Source: Pantoea dispersa | Lineage (GTDB): Bacteria > Pseudomonadota > Gammaproteobacteria > Enterobacterales > Enterobacteriaceae | Assembly: GCF_014155765.1 (NCBI RefSeq) | Contig: NZ_SCKT01000001.1 | Location: 496,001-560,000, forward strand | DNA: 64,000 nt | Direction: 5' to 3' | In this document: in pieces, positions 54,302 to 62,200 of the stretch | Numbering within the stretch: position 1 is the stretch's first letter | How the letters are laid out: each line of letters begins with the position of its first letter | Program-made: the position numbers and the translations under genes | The notes under the pieces: model-generated | Seen by the model: the letters and a program-made list of their open reading frames with translations, nothing else | Database searches by the model: none | Told to the model about the DNA's origin: nothing

Positions 54302-55195
54302 ATGTTCACCGGCTTGTCTGCTTTCCCGTTAACGCCTGTCACCGCGCGTGGTGTCGATGAACAGGGATTCACGAAGATCCTGGCTCGCCTGACGGCAGCC
54401 CGTGTCGATTCTTTGGGGGTTCTGGGTTCAACCGGCAGCTATGCTTACCTGAGCAGGGAACAGCGCAAACGCAGCGCAACGCTGGCCCGTCAGGTTGCCG
54501 GGGAGATTCCCGTGATGGTTTGCGTGGGTGCTATCAGTACCGATGCCGTACTGCATCTGGCTGAAGATGCGCAGTCCGCAGGCGCTGCTGCGCTGCTGCT
54601 GCCGGCGATGAGTTACCAGCCGCTGCGTAATGAAGAGGTGTATGCCCTCTTTGAGACGGTTACCCGACATGCTTCAGTACCGGTTTGTGTTTATGACAAC
54701 CCCGGCACCACGCATTTCCGCTTTACCGACGAACTGCTCGGGCAGCTGTCGTCACTGAAAGGGATTCGCTCAATTAAAATTCCGGGAGTACCGGATACCC
54801 CCATCGCTGCAGCTGAACGCGTCGCTGCATTACGACAACATCTTCGTCCTGGCGTGACCCTGGGTATTAGTGGTGACGCCAGTGCCGGGCTGGGGCTGAA
54901 TGCCGGTTGTGAAGTCTGGTATTCCGTTTGTGGCGGTATCTTCCCGGAAACCGCCAAACAAATTACGCAGGCCGCAGCCATTAACGACGCTGAACACGTT
55001 ACTGCCCTAACTCACCGCCTGAAACCTTTATGGGATTTGTTCCGTAAGCATGGCGGAAGTATCCGCGTGATTGCAGCGGCAGCAGGCATACTGGGGCTGA
55101 CCGATGCCGACTGTCTGCCCCGTCCCCTGTTACCCTTATCGGCCGCAGAGGTGGCAGAAGTAGCAGCAGTGATAGCCGCTCTGGACCTGAAGTAA
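54302..55195 (+). CDS. Dihydrodipicolinate synthase/N-acetylneuraminate lyase family protein
   Basis: 297 residues of the class I aldolase TIM-barrel family. LGSTGSYAYLSREQR is the substrate-binding loop, VYDNPG holds the catalytic Tyr and RSIKIPG the Schiff-base Lys. Other members are DapA, NanA and KDG aldolase; the substrate here is not known. It follows the B3/B4 gene by 29 bases and is probably in one operon with it. Confidence 0.9.
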   Translation: MFTGLSAFPLTPVTARGVDEQGFTKILARLTAARVDSLGVLGSTGSYAYLSREQRKRSATLARQVAGEIPVMVCVGAISTDAVLHLAEDAQSAGAAALLLPAMSYQPLRNEEVYALFETVTRHASVPVCVYDNPGTTHFRFTDELLGQLSSLKGIRSIKIPGVPDTPIAAAERVAALRQHLRPGVTLGISGDASAGLGLNAGCEVWYSVCGGIFPETAKQITQAAAINDAEHVTALTHRLKPLWDLFRKHGGSIRVIAAAAGILGLTDADCLPRPLLPLSAAEVAEVAAVIAALDLK

Positions 55196-55393
55196 CGCTC
55201 CGGCGGAATCGGTCCTGCGCCGGGCAGTTGAATATCTGGCAGGACCATAACCTTAATTATGGTCTTTGATCATTAACGCCGCTGGCCGGGTGGGTTTACT
55301 CACCCGTGCAACGCGTGAGGTTGTTATGACTGCTTCCCGCTCAAAGCGGAACCTTATCCTGCCAGCATATCTGCTTTGTGCCAGGCGCAGACG

Positions 55394-56305
55394 TTATTCA
55401 TATTCCATCATTTCAGACAGAGAAGTTTTTAGATAACGCTCCAGCAGACCTGCACAAATTCGCGTTTCATATGACATCATGCCAGCCGGTGGATGGAGCA
55501 ACCAGGCGTTAAAAGGCGGGATCGGATAGTGACTTAAAATGGGGATGAGCGAACCCTGTGCAATTTCATTTCTGCATACCGGAAATTGCAAAACACCAAT
55601 GGCATGTCCTGCTAATAAATAGGAGAGTACACTTCTCCAGTGCGTGGACTGAAATTTAACGTTGACGGGAACATTAACGAGTTGGGCTTCAGAGGTGAGC
55701 ATTGGAATGCGATTACTGGCAAATACACCAGAAACAGCAGCAAATGGATAATCAGCCAGCGCATCCGGAGAGCGTGGATAACCGATTTTAGCCAGCAAAG
55801 ATGGAGAGGCCAGCAACACTCTGTGCACGCTACCAAGTGGACGTGCGACAAAAAATCCTTCTGAGATCTCTCCCAGCCTCAGGGATATATCCACCCCCTC
55901 AGTGACGGGATCGATGATACGGTCGTTAAAAATGACATCGATCTGCAGCTCCGGATGTTTGATCTGAAGCTGTAACAACGCAGGCATCAGCAAGCTTTCT
56001 CCGGCAGAAGAAGGCGCCGCGATACGGATTTTGCCTTGCAAAGCCTGATTTTCTTCATTCACAGAAAGAGCGTGCTCTGCCGCCTGAATCGCTGTTTTAC
56101 TTCGCTCATAAAACACATTACCGCTATGTGTCAGAGACATATTCCGCGTGTTGCGCCTTAGTAAACGCGTACCAAGATGTGCTTCCAGTTTTTCAATTCT
56201 TTCACTGACGGCAGGCTGGCCAATGCCGAGATCGCGGGCTGCAGCCGACATGCTGCCCCGCTCAACCACCCTGATGAATATGCGCATTGCAGAGAAGAGA
56301 TCCAT
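55394..56305 (-). CDS. LysR family transcriptional regulator
   Basis: 303 residues starting MDLFSAMRIFIRVVERGSMSAAARDLGIGQPAVSERIEKLEAHLGTRLLRRNTRN, the LysR winged helix, then the substrate domain. It is divergent from the AttM-like lactonase with 143 bases between, so it is the likely regulator of that gene. Confidence 0.93.
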   Translation of the reverse strand: MDLFSAMRIFIRVVERGSMSAAARDLGIGQPAVSERIEKLEAHLGTRLLRRNTRNMSLTHSGNVFYERSKTAIQAAEHALSVNEENQALQGKIRIAAPSSAGESLLMPALLQLQIKHPELQIDVIFNDRIIDPVTEGVDISLRLGEISEGFFVARPLGSVHRVLLASPSLLAKIGYPRSPDALADYPFAAVSGVFASNRIPMLTSEAQLVNVPVNVKFQSTHWRSVLSYLLAGHAIGVLQFPVCRNEIAQGSLIPILSHYPIPPFNAWLLHPPAGMMSYETRICAGLLERYLKTSLSEMMEYE

Positions 56306-56448
56306 GTAGCGATTATATTGGTTTTGCCGATAAATGTAATTCGATACAGGTATCTACTGCTCTTCTACGAGATGATGAAAACTCATCGTTCAGGTAAGGA
56401 TTCAGCAAATGTTGATCTATAAAATTGATTTTTAAATGGAATACAACC

Positions 56449-57240
56449 ATGTCAGATATCAAACTTTTCATGTTCCAGTCAGGAACGCAGCAATGTAAAT
56501 ATCAGCATATTCGGATGAATCAGGGCGCAGGCGAACGTTATGAAATTCCGGTTCCCTGGTTTCTGCTGACCCATCCGGAGGGTTTTACCCTGATTGACGG
56601 TGGTCTGGCTGTAGCAGGATTGAAAAACCCTGCTGCCTATTGGGGAAAGGGTATAGAGCAGTTTAAACCGGTGATGTCAGAAGAACAGGGCTGTCTGGAA
56701 CAGCTTAAAAGGCTTGGCATCGCTCCAGAGAAGATCCGCTATGTGGTGCTGTCCCATTTGCACGCTGATCACACTGGCGCAATCGGTCACTTCCCCCATG
56801 CCACTCATGTGGTTCAGAAGCGAGAGTTTGAATATGCCTTAGCTCCTGACTGGTTTACATCGGACGCCTATTGCCGACACGATTACGATCGTCCTGAACT
56901 CAACTGGCTTTTTCTCAACGGATTGCCTGAAGATAACTATGACCTTTACGGTGATGGCACGATAAAGTGTGTTTTCACGCCAGGGCATTCCCCGGGGCAT
57001 CAATCTTTTCTTATCAGCTTACCCAGCGGTAAACATTTTATGCTGGCGATTGATGCGGCTTATACCTTAGATCATTACCATGAGAGGGCGCTCCCTGGAC
57101 TGATGACGTCAGCCACGGATGTCGCTCAGTCCGTCCGAAAACTGCGTCAGCTAACCGAACGATTTAACGCGACATTAATACCCGGTCATGACCCTGAAGA
57201 GTGGGGAAAAATCAGGCTTGCTCCAGCCTGGTACAGTTGA
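56449..57240 (+). CDS. AttM/AiiA-like N-acyl homoserine lactonase
   Basis: 263 residues from the ATG at 56449; the frame extends 8 codons upstream. Metallo-beta-lactamase fold with the zinc motif H103-L-H-A-D-H108, plus FTPGHSPGHQSF (His), the metal-bridging Asp in IDAAYTLDH and the last His in IPGHDPEEW. The blocks YEIPVPWFLLTHPEGFTLIDGG, HATHVVQKREFEYALAPDWF and DLYGDGTIKCVFTPGH closely follow Agrobacterium AttM (BlcC), which opens the lactone ring of AHL signals and gamma-butyrolactone. The enzyme should be cytoplasmic. Confidence 0.88.
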   Translation: MSDIKLFMFQSGTQQCKYQHIRMNQGAGERYEIPVPWFLLTHPEGFTLIDGGLAVAGLKNPAAYWGKGIEQFKPVMSEEQGCLEQLKRLGIAPEKIRYVVLSHLHADHTGAIGHFPHATHVVQKREFEYALAPDWFTSDAYCRHDYDRPELNWLFLNGLPEDNYDLYGDGTIKCVFTPGHSPGHQSFLISLPSGKHFMLAIDAAYTLDHYHERALPGLMTSATDVAQSVRKLRQLTERFNATLIPGHDPEEWGKIRLAPAWYS

Positions 57241-57328
57241 ATTATTGCTCACTCATTCTTTTACATATTAAACCCGGGTCCGCGATGCCCCCCCGATGAA
57301 GCAACGGGGTCATTCAGCCTTTAGCATT

Positions 57329-57361
57329 TTCGTGCTGGCACCGGTGTTCAGCGCCAGCACG
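57329..57361. terminator. Hairpin between lactonase and esterase genes
   Basis: CGTGCTGGC and GCCAGCACG pair around about a dozen bases, between two convergent genes and a few bases past the phytase-like stop codon. No T tract follows. Confidence 0.5.
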
Positions 57362-57368
57362 GCAGCCT

Positions 57369-58745
57369 CTAGGATTTCACCGGTTCCGCCAGCGTTATGA
57401 TAAACAACTCACTGTCCGAGCTGGCTTTATCCAGCGGTTTCACGCTGATGGTGGTGGCAACCGGCTTACCATCTACCGTCAGCCTGCCCTGGTCGTTGAC
57501 CCGATAATCCTTGCGCTTCTTACCTTCCACCGGATTTTGCAGCACCATTTTCACGCCGAAGTCATTGTCATTGATGACCGCCAGCGTGTTGCTGTCGATC
57601 AGCGCCAGCCCTTCGGCCTTCTCCTGCTGCCAGCCGAGTTGACGCAGATCCACCACCCGCGTTTTCGTTGCCAGCACGATGCCGCGCTGCGCCAGCGTTT
57701 TTGCGTCGTCAAACTCTGGGTAGTCACCGGCCTTATCGAATGTGGCCAGATCGGTGGCCTGACTGAGATCCACCTTATAGATAAGGTTACGCATCGCGTC
57801 GTCTTTGTCACTGCCCTGCTCAATCAGCAGGATGTGCTGATTATCGATCGCCACGATATCGCCAATTTTCGCGTCGCTGTTTTTACTGTACGCCTCGCTG
57901 TCGATAGGGTAACCATACATCGCGGTTTTACCGGTGGCCGGATCGAAGCTCACCAGGCGGGTAAAGCGTGCCTGCTTTTTACTTTTCCCGTTGATATCCA
58001 GCGTACTCTGCACCGCGGCGATGATGCGTCCATCCGGCATGCGCGTGATCCCTTCAAAGCCACGATTTGGCTGGCGCCATTTAAGAACGTTCGGCAGACC
58101 ACCCGCGATCGATTTTTCCCCTTCCATGGCCTGCGGCCCGTGAATCGCCAGGATCCTGCCCTGCTTATCAACGTTAATCAGGAACGGACCATACTCATCG
58201 CACAGCCAGTATCCGCCCTTCCCGTCCAGCGTAATGCCTTCCGTATCCAGACCCCGGTTATCGCCCTGCAGCACGTGCAACTTATCGCTTAGCGCGATTT
58301 CATTGGTTGACCCGATGACGCCATTCTGCAGCGGCAAGCCGTTAATATTGCCCTTTGCGTCGTGCAGCGGTCGGGCGTCCGTCGCCTGCGCTTTGCCGTT
58401 CTTCACCTGGATATTCATCAGCAGCGGCGCGAAGTCCGGCGTGACGAAAATTTTCGACTCCTGTTTACCCATGTCAGGCGAGTCGGCATTCGGTCCGCGA
58501 TCGGTGACGGTCACAAAGTTGAGCGTATCTCCCTGCCTGCCGGTAAACAGCAAACCGGAACCGATGCCTACCGGCAAACCCTCCGGAAACGCGCTGGCGA
58601 ACGCACCGCTGTAGCTGACGCGCGTCCTCTCAGGAAAAGTGACGCTATAGTGTTCGGTTGGCGGCTGCGCCGCCAGCGTGGATAACGAGAGGGTACAACC
58701 GAGAATCAGGGGAAGCGTTTTTCTTTTCATATTATTCATGTCCAT
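57369..58745 (-). CDS. Exported esterase-like protein of the phytase-like family
   Basis: 458 residues (453 from the ATG at 58730, the alternative start). Signal peptide MKRKTLPLILGCTLSLSTLAA follows the short MDMNN prefix. The mature part is a phytase-like beta-propeller (PF13449): GSGLLFTGRQGDTLNFVTVTDRGPNAD, DTEGITLDGKGGYWLCDEYGPFLINVD, RGFEGITRMPDGRIIAAVQS and FGVKM. Periplasmic or secreted; phosphate ester or lipid substrate not known. Confidence 0.87.
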   Translation of the reverse strand: MDMNNMKRKTLPLILGCTLSLSTLAAQPPTEHYSVTFPERTRVSYSGAFASAFPEGLPVGIGSGLLFTGRQGDTLNFVTVTDRGPNADSPDMGKQESKIFVTPDFAPLLMNIQVKNGKAQATDARPLHDAKGNINGLPLQNGVIGSTNEIALSDKLHVLQGDNRGLDTEGITLDGKGGYWLCDEYGPFLINVDKQGRILAIHGPQAMEGEKSIAGGLPNVLKWRQPNRGFEGITRMPDGRIIAAVQSTLDINGKSKKQARFTRLVSFDPATGKTAMYGYPIDSEAYSKNSDAKIGDIVAIDNQHILLIEQGSDKDDAMRNLIYKVDLSQATDLATFDKAGDYPEFDDAKTLAQRGIVLATKTRVVDLRQLGWQQEKAEGLALIDSNTLAVINDNDFGVKMVLQNPVEGKKRKDYRVNDQGRLTVDGKPVATTISVKPLDKASSDSELFIITLAEPVKS

Positions 58746-59017
58746 ACAGAGGAGCTGACACCCTAAAGACTAAAAATGACAGGAAAATGAAATGGCAGAG
58801 CAACAGTGGCGGCTGACCTCATCCCGGGCAATCTCCCCGGTTCGCAACCGCAGCGGTTTTGCTTCATTCATCAGGAACCGGCTTTCCTGTTGTCCTCCTG
58901 CAGCTCAGCCCTGCCAGACATTTCTCAGCCTTTTCCTACAACCTGACGCAGGCCGTCTGATATCGGCTCAGCGCGGTTTCCGTTCAAATGGGTTAACCGC
59001 GAGCACAGGAGGAAACA

Positions 59018-59599
59018 ATGCTGAACATCTTCACTATGGATAGCGACCGCTGGATTACGGAAGGTCTGCGCCTCTATTTTTCCGGGCAGATGATAAGCTG
59101 CCTGACGCTCACCTCGCCGGATGACCCGATCCCCACCGGACGCGGGCGTAACGTGGTAATCAGCGAGCTGCATTTTGCCAATAAAAACCTGGAAGAGACG
59201 CTGCGTAGCCTGCTGCTGATGCAGCTCAAAACACCGGGCGTCGAGCTGGTGATTCTCACCGACATCAGCGATGAAGCCGTGCTGAATTACGTCGCCCGCT
59301 ACCTGAAGAAAGCGCTGATCCTGAGTAAAAAATGCCCGCTGGCGACGCTGGTCAGTGCGGTGCTGACGCCGGAAAACGTTGCCACCGTCGCCGCACCGCA
59401 CGGCAACGCCGATGTGCTGACCGAGCGCGAGTTCACGCTGCTGCGCTGGCTGGCGGGTCCGCGCCGCATGACTGAGATCGGGCATGCGCTGCACCTCAGC
59501 AATAAGACCATCAGCCACTACAAGAACACCATCTCACGCAAGCTGGGGTGTAAAAACCACATGGATTTTTACCATCGCCTCACCAGCTACGGCTTTTAA
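59018..59599 (+). CDS. LuxR-type transcriptional regulator
   Basis: 193 residues with a strong AGGAGGA site. The C-terminal LuxR helix-turn-helix is DVLTEREFTLLRWLAGPRRMTEIGHALHLSNKTISHYKNTISRKLGCKNHMDFYHRL (about 130-190). The N-terminal part looks like a receiver domain without the phosphoryl Asp, as in the RcsA/BglJ/GadE group of RcsB partners. No sensor kinase is adjacent. Target unknown. Confidence 0.88.
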   Translation: MLNIFTMDSDRWITEGLRLYFSGQMISCLTLTSPDDPIPTGRGRNVVISELHFANKNLEETLRSLLLMQLKTPGVELVILTDISDEAVLNYVARYLKKALILSKKCPLATLVSAVLTPENVATVAAPHGNADVLTEREFTLLRWLAGPRRMTEIGHALHLSNKTISHYKNTISRKLGCKNHMDFYHRLTSYGF

Positions 59600-59827
59600 T
59601 TCGCGCCTCCCGCCTCAATTCAGGATGTTCAGCCCGCTGGACATCCTGCGCCTGCCTCCTTTCCTGTTAAAAAATCAAGACATTCAGCCAACTTCCTTAC
59701 CGCAAAAGGGATGACACCCGGTTTGATTCGCGCATAATGACGGGTCACCTGTACGGGCAGGATGCCCGCTGACACCCCCACTCTGCCGTAACGCAGGATA
59801 AAACATAAAAACTGAAGGAAGACTGGC

Positions 59828-60340
59828 ATGGAATTCACCATACGCAACGCGCAGCCTGATGATGCCGAACTGCTGCATCAGCTGGGGCGCATGACCTACA
59901 GCGCCCACTTCAAACATATGTGGGTCTCCGAAGCCGAGCTGGATGAATTCATCGACAAAGAGTACGGCCTGGCCGAACTGCGCAGCAGCCTGGTAGCCCC
60001 CAACGAAAGCTGGCTGATTGCCGAAACCAACAAACCCATCGGCTTTGCCAAAGTGACCTGGAATACGCCGGTACCGGACTCCGGCATGAGCGGTGCCCAG
60101 CTGAATAAGCTCTACCTCAATCCGCAGGAAACCGGTAAAAACTATGGCCGGCGCATGTTCGAAAGCATTATCCACGCCGCGCGCGATAAGCAGGAAGGCT
60201 ATCTGTGGCTGGAAGTGATGGGCGAGAACGTGCGCGCACGCAAATTTTATGAAGCCTTTGGCATGCAGCACATCAAAGACATTCCTTTTATTACTGCTTC
60301 GCAGCAGAGCATCCTGCAGATTTTAGGCATGGTTATTTAG
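59828..60340 (+). CDS. GNAT family N-acetyltransferase
   Basis: 170 residues, start MEFTIRNAQPDDAELLHQLGRMTY, after AAGGAAG. The GNAT motif A is LNKLYLNPQETGKNYGRRMFESI and motif B is LWLEVMGENVRARKFYEAFGM. It transfers acetyl from acetyl-CoA to an unknown amine. The N-terminal half resembles small-molecule or protein acetyltransferases of the YjaB/PaiA type. Monocistronic. Confidence 0.9.
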   Translation: MEFTIRNAQPDDAELLHQLGRMTYSAHFKHMWVSEAELDEFIDKEYGLAELRSSLVAPNESWLIAETNKPIGFAKVTWNTPVPDSGMSGAQLNKLYLNPQETGKNYGRRMFESIIHAARDKQEGYLWLEVMGENVRARKFYEAFGMQHIKDIPFITASQQSILQILGMVI

Positions 60341-60616
60341 CGTGGCTCACGGCGCCGGGTCAGCTGTCTGGCCCGGCCGGTTGGGTGCACTGGAGTGTTT
60401 CATTTTATTACTTCACCGCCGCAAAAGTTTTAAATAAGCGCAGCGACAGCGCAGAACTATTGTTATTTCAACAAACTAAGATAAAAAATAAAAACGCCCT
60501 TTTTTATGCGCCGTCACGCTTGCAGAAATAGCACCAGCGATTAGTATTAAATACGCAACACGCACATGACATCGCAACAACGTCATGTTATTTATTACTC
60601 ATGAAGAGGATATATT

Positions 60617-60784
60617 ATGACTCAGCATCGAGGCGGTTCAGGTAATTTCGCAGAAGATAAACAGAAAGCATCAGAAGCCGGTAAAAAAGGCGGACAGCAC
60701 AGCGGCGGCAACTTTAAAAACGACCGCGAAAAAGCGTCCGAAGCCGGTAAAAAAGGCGGTCAGAGCAGCAATCGCGGCTCGTGA
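60617..60784 (+). CDS. Stress-induced KGG-repeat protein (YciG-like)
   Basis: 55 residues starting MTQHRGGSGNFAEDKQKASEAGKKGG, after GAAGAGGA. Two repeats of the form GGNF-(N/E)D--KASEAGKKGGQ are typical of the KGG domain of YciG and GsiB, small hydrophilic stress proteins linked to RpoS. It is too short for usual gene finders. The region before it (60341-60616) is A+T-rich and holds a GC hairpin and probably its promoter. Confidence 0.88.
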   Translation: MTQHRGGSGNFAEDKQKASEAGKKGGQHSGGNFKNDREKASEAGKKGGQSSNRGS

Positions 60785-60966
60785 TTAGCCGGCCAGCACA
60801 GGATGAGGCGGCCATGGCGCAGGGAGCGCGCCGTTACCCCCGGATTATTATCTTACCCTGCGCTGACTTTCCTCACGTTTAACAGATAACTCTGAAACCG
60901 CCTGAATCTGGCAGAAAACGTTATATGATCAATTAACTATTTATTGCCTTACAGGAACAGCCTGAC

Positions 60967-61167
60967 GTGATATTGCGCTATTTTACCTCTCTTTTTTCCA
61001 GTCCGGAATCATTACTGCAGGTGATGAGCCGCCAGGATATTCGTGAATCCATTCAGGAAGGTGACCGGATTATTATTGACGAAGACGGTAACGCTTCGGT
61101 TAATCCTCTTAGTCCACAGGTACAGCAGGACTTCGCCGATCATATTAAGCGCTTAAAGGATATCTGA
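60967..61167 (+). CDS. Small uncharacterised protein (GTG start)
   Basis: 66 residues: GTG at 60967 with AGGA upstream gives MILRYFTSLFSSPESLLQVMSRQDIRESIQEGDRIIIDEDGNASVNPLSPQVQQDFADHIKRLKDI. It ends TGATG, overlapping the next start by one base, so it is coupled to the membrane protein. The N-terminal part is amphipathic and the rest is charged. Not recognised; the acidic DEDGN turn has no known binding role here. Confidence 0.75.
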   Translation: MILRYFTSLFSSPESLLQVMSRQDIRESIQEGDRIIIDEDGNASVNPLSPQVQQDFADHIKRLKDI

Positions 61168-61952
61168 TGGGAACCGCGATATTTATGGTGCTGATGGTCT
61201 GCGGCTACTGGTACACCAGTCGTGATATGTCCAGCCGCCTGAAAATAAAACGATCCTTTGGCTGGGACGTCTATTTTCTCATTGCGCTGTACGGCTGCAT
61301 TTTTGTCGTTCAGGGCGTGGTCGCCACCGGCATGGTCTGGCTGCTGCTGCTGGCGGCCTCGGCCATCAATAACAGCCTGGCGCTGTCTGCCGATCTCCAT
61401 GCGCGCTGGCACGTCGATTTCATGACATGGAGTTTTCTCGGCATTCAGGCACCGGTGGTGATCATGCTGGCGTTTGCCGTGCTGTTTTGTGTGTATCGTT
61501 CCAATTCCGGCAGCGCGCGGCTGACCGCCGGCAGTCGCAAAGAGCTGTATCAGCGCCTGTCCCGCTCTAACGGTATTGAACAATTGCTGCTGCACTGCAT
61601 GGAAGAAGGCGAACTGGCATGGGTCACGCTGAAATCGCGCCGTATCTACATCGGCATGATTCACGCTGCCACCTTTGAATATCCCAGCACCGCCAATATC
61701 GTGCTGATTCCGATGCTCAGCGGCTACCGCGATTCGCGCACGCTGAATCTGGCGATTGAGCATAACTACAGTCGCTGGTATCACCAGCACGAGATTAGCT
61801 TTGTCTCCAAACCCAAAAGCGCGCTGGAGTTCCGTAAGGTGCTGATGGTCGACCAGATTGAAAGCCTGTCGCTGTTCGATCCGGCCAGCGCCAGCGCACT
61901 GGCTATGGGGAAACCTCAGCACACAGAGAAGCGGCAGAATGTTCCGGGCTGA
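61167..61952 (+). CDS. Uncharacterised membrane protein with cytoplasmic domain
   Basis: 261 residues. Hydrophobic segments at about 1-16, 30-68 and 86-113 suggest four membrane passes, followed by a soluble C-terminal half (GSARLTAGSRKELYQRLSRSNGIEQLLLHCMEEGELAWVTLKSRRIYIGMIHAATFEYPSTANIVLIPMLSGYRDSRTLNLAIEHNYSRWYHQH). The start overlaps the upstream small gene. The C-terminal half looks like a compact alpha/beta domain. No family recognised; not obviously a transporter. Confidence 0.75.
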   Translation: MGTAIFMVLMVCGYWYTSRDMSSRLKIKRSFGWDVYFLIALYGCIFVVQGVVATGMVWLLLLAASAINNSLALSADLHARWHVDFMTWSFLGIQAPVVIMLAFAVLFCVYRSNSGSARLTAGSRKELYQRLSRSNGIEQLLLHCMEEGELAWVTLKSRRIYIGMIHAATFEYPSTANIVLIPMLSGYRDSRTLNLAIEHNYSRWYHQHEISFVSKPKSALEFRKVLMVDQIESLSLFDPASASALAMGKPQHTEKRQNVPG

Positions 61953-62030
61953 GCCGCGCAGCCACCCTTTACATCCGCGCAGCTGGCAACGGTGGCGCGG
62001 GTTCACATGGTAACCGTTAAGGAGTATATA

Positions 62031-62153
62031 ATGACCGATCGTCCCGTTCACGGCGACCAGCCGGATTACGATCCGCGTAAAAACAGCCCCGACCAGAAGC
62101 CGAAAGATGACGAAACCAGCGCGCCTGAATCCGGGGATAAACAGGCCGAATAA
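62031..62153 (+). CDS. Small acidic hydrophilic protein, 40 residues
   Basis: ATG at 62031 is preceded by AAGGAG at ideal spacing. The product MTDRPVHGDQPDYDPRKNSPDQKPKDDETSAPESGDKQAE is almost devoid of hydrophobic residues and should be disordered. It has a terminator 5 bases downstream. It may be a stress or hydrophilin-like protein, not recognised. The start and terminator make a real gene likely. Confidence 0.65.
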   Translation: MTDRPVHGDQPDYDPRKNSPDQKPKDDETSAPESGDKQAE

Positions 62154-62158
62154 ACCAT

Positions 62159-62185
62159 AAACCGCCTTTTCAGGCGGTTTTTTTT
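62159..62185. terminator. Terminator between the acidic small gene and phosphoketolase
   Basis: AACCGCC and GGCGGTT arms with eight T, near both convergent stop codons. It probably serves the small gene; the minus strand has a shorter T tract. Confidence 0.88.
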
Positions 62186-62200
62186 GCGCCCGGGTCGGGT

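Noticed and set aside
58792-59043. 83-residue ORF before the LuxR-type gene
   Set aside because: No conserved features and it overlaps the LuxR gene start, which has a strong Shine-Dalgarno.
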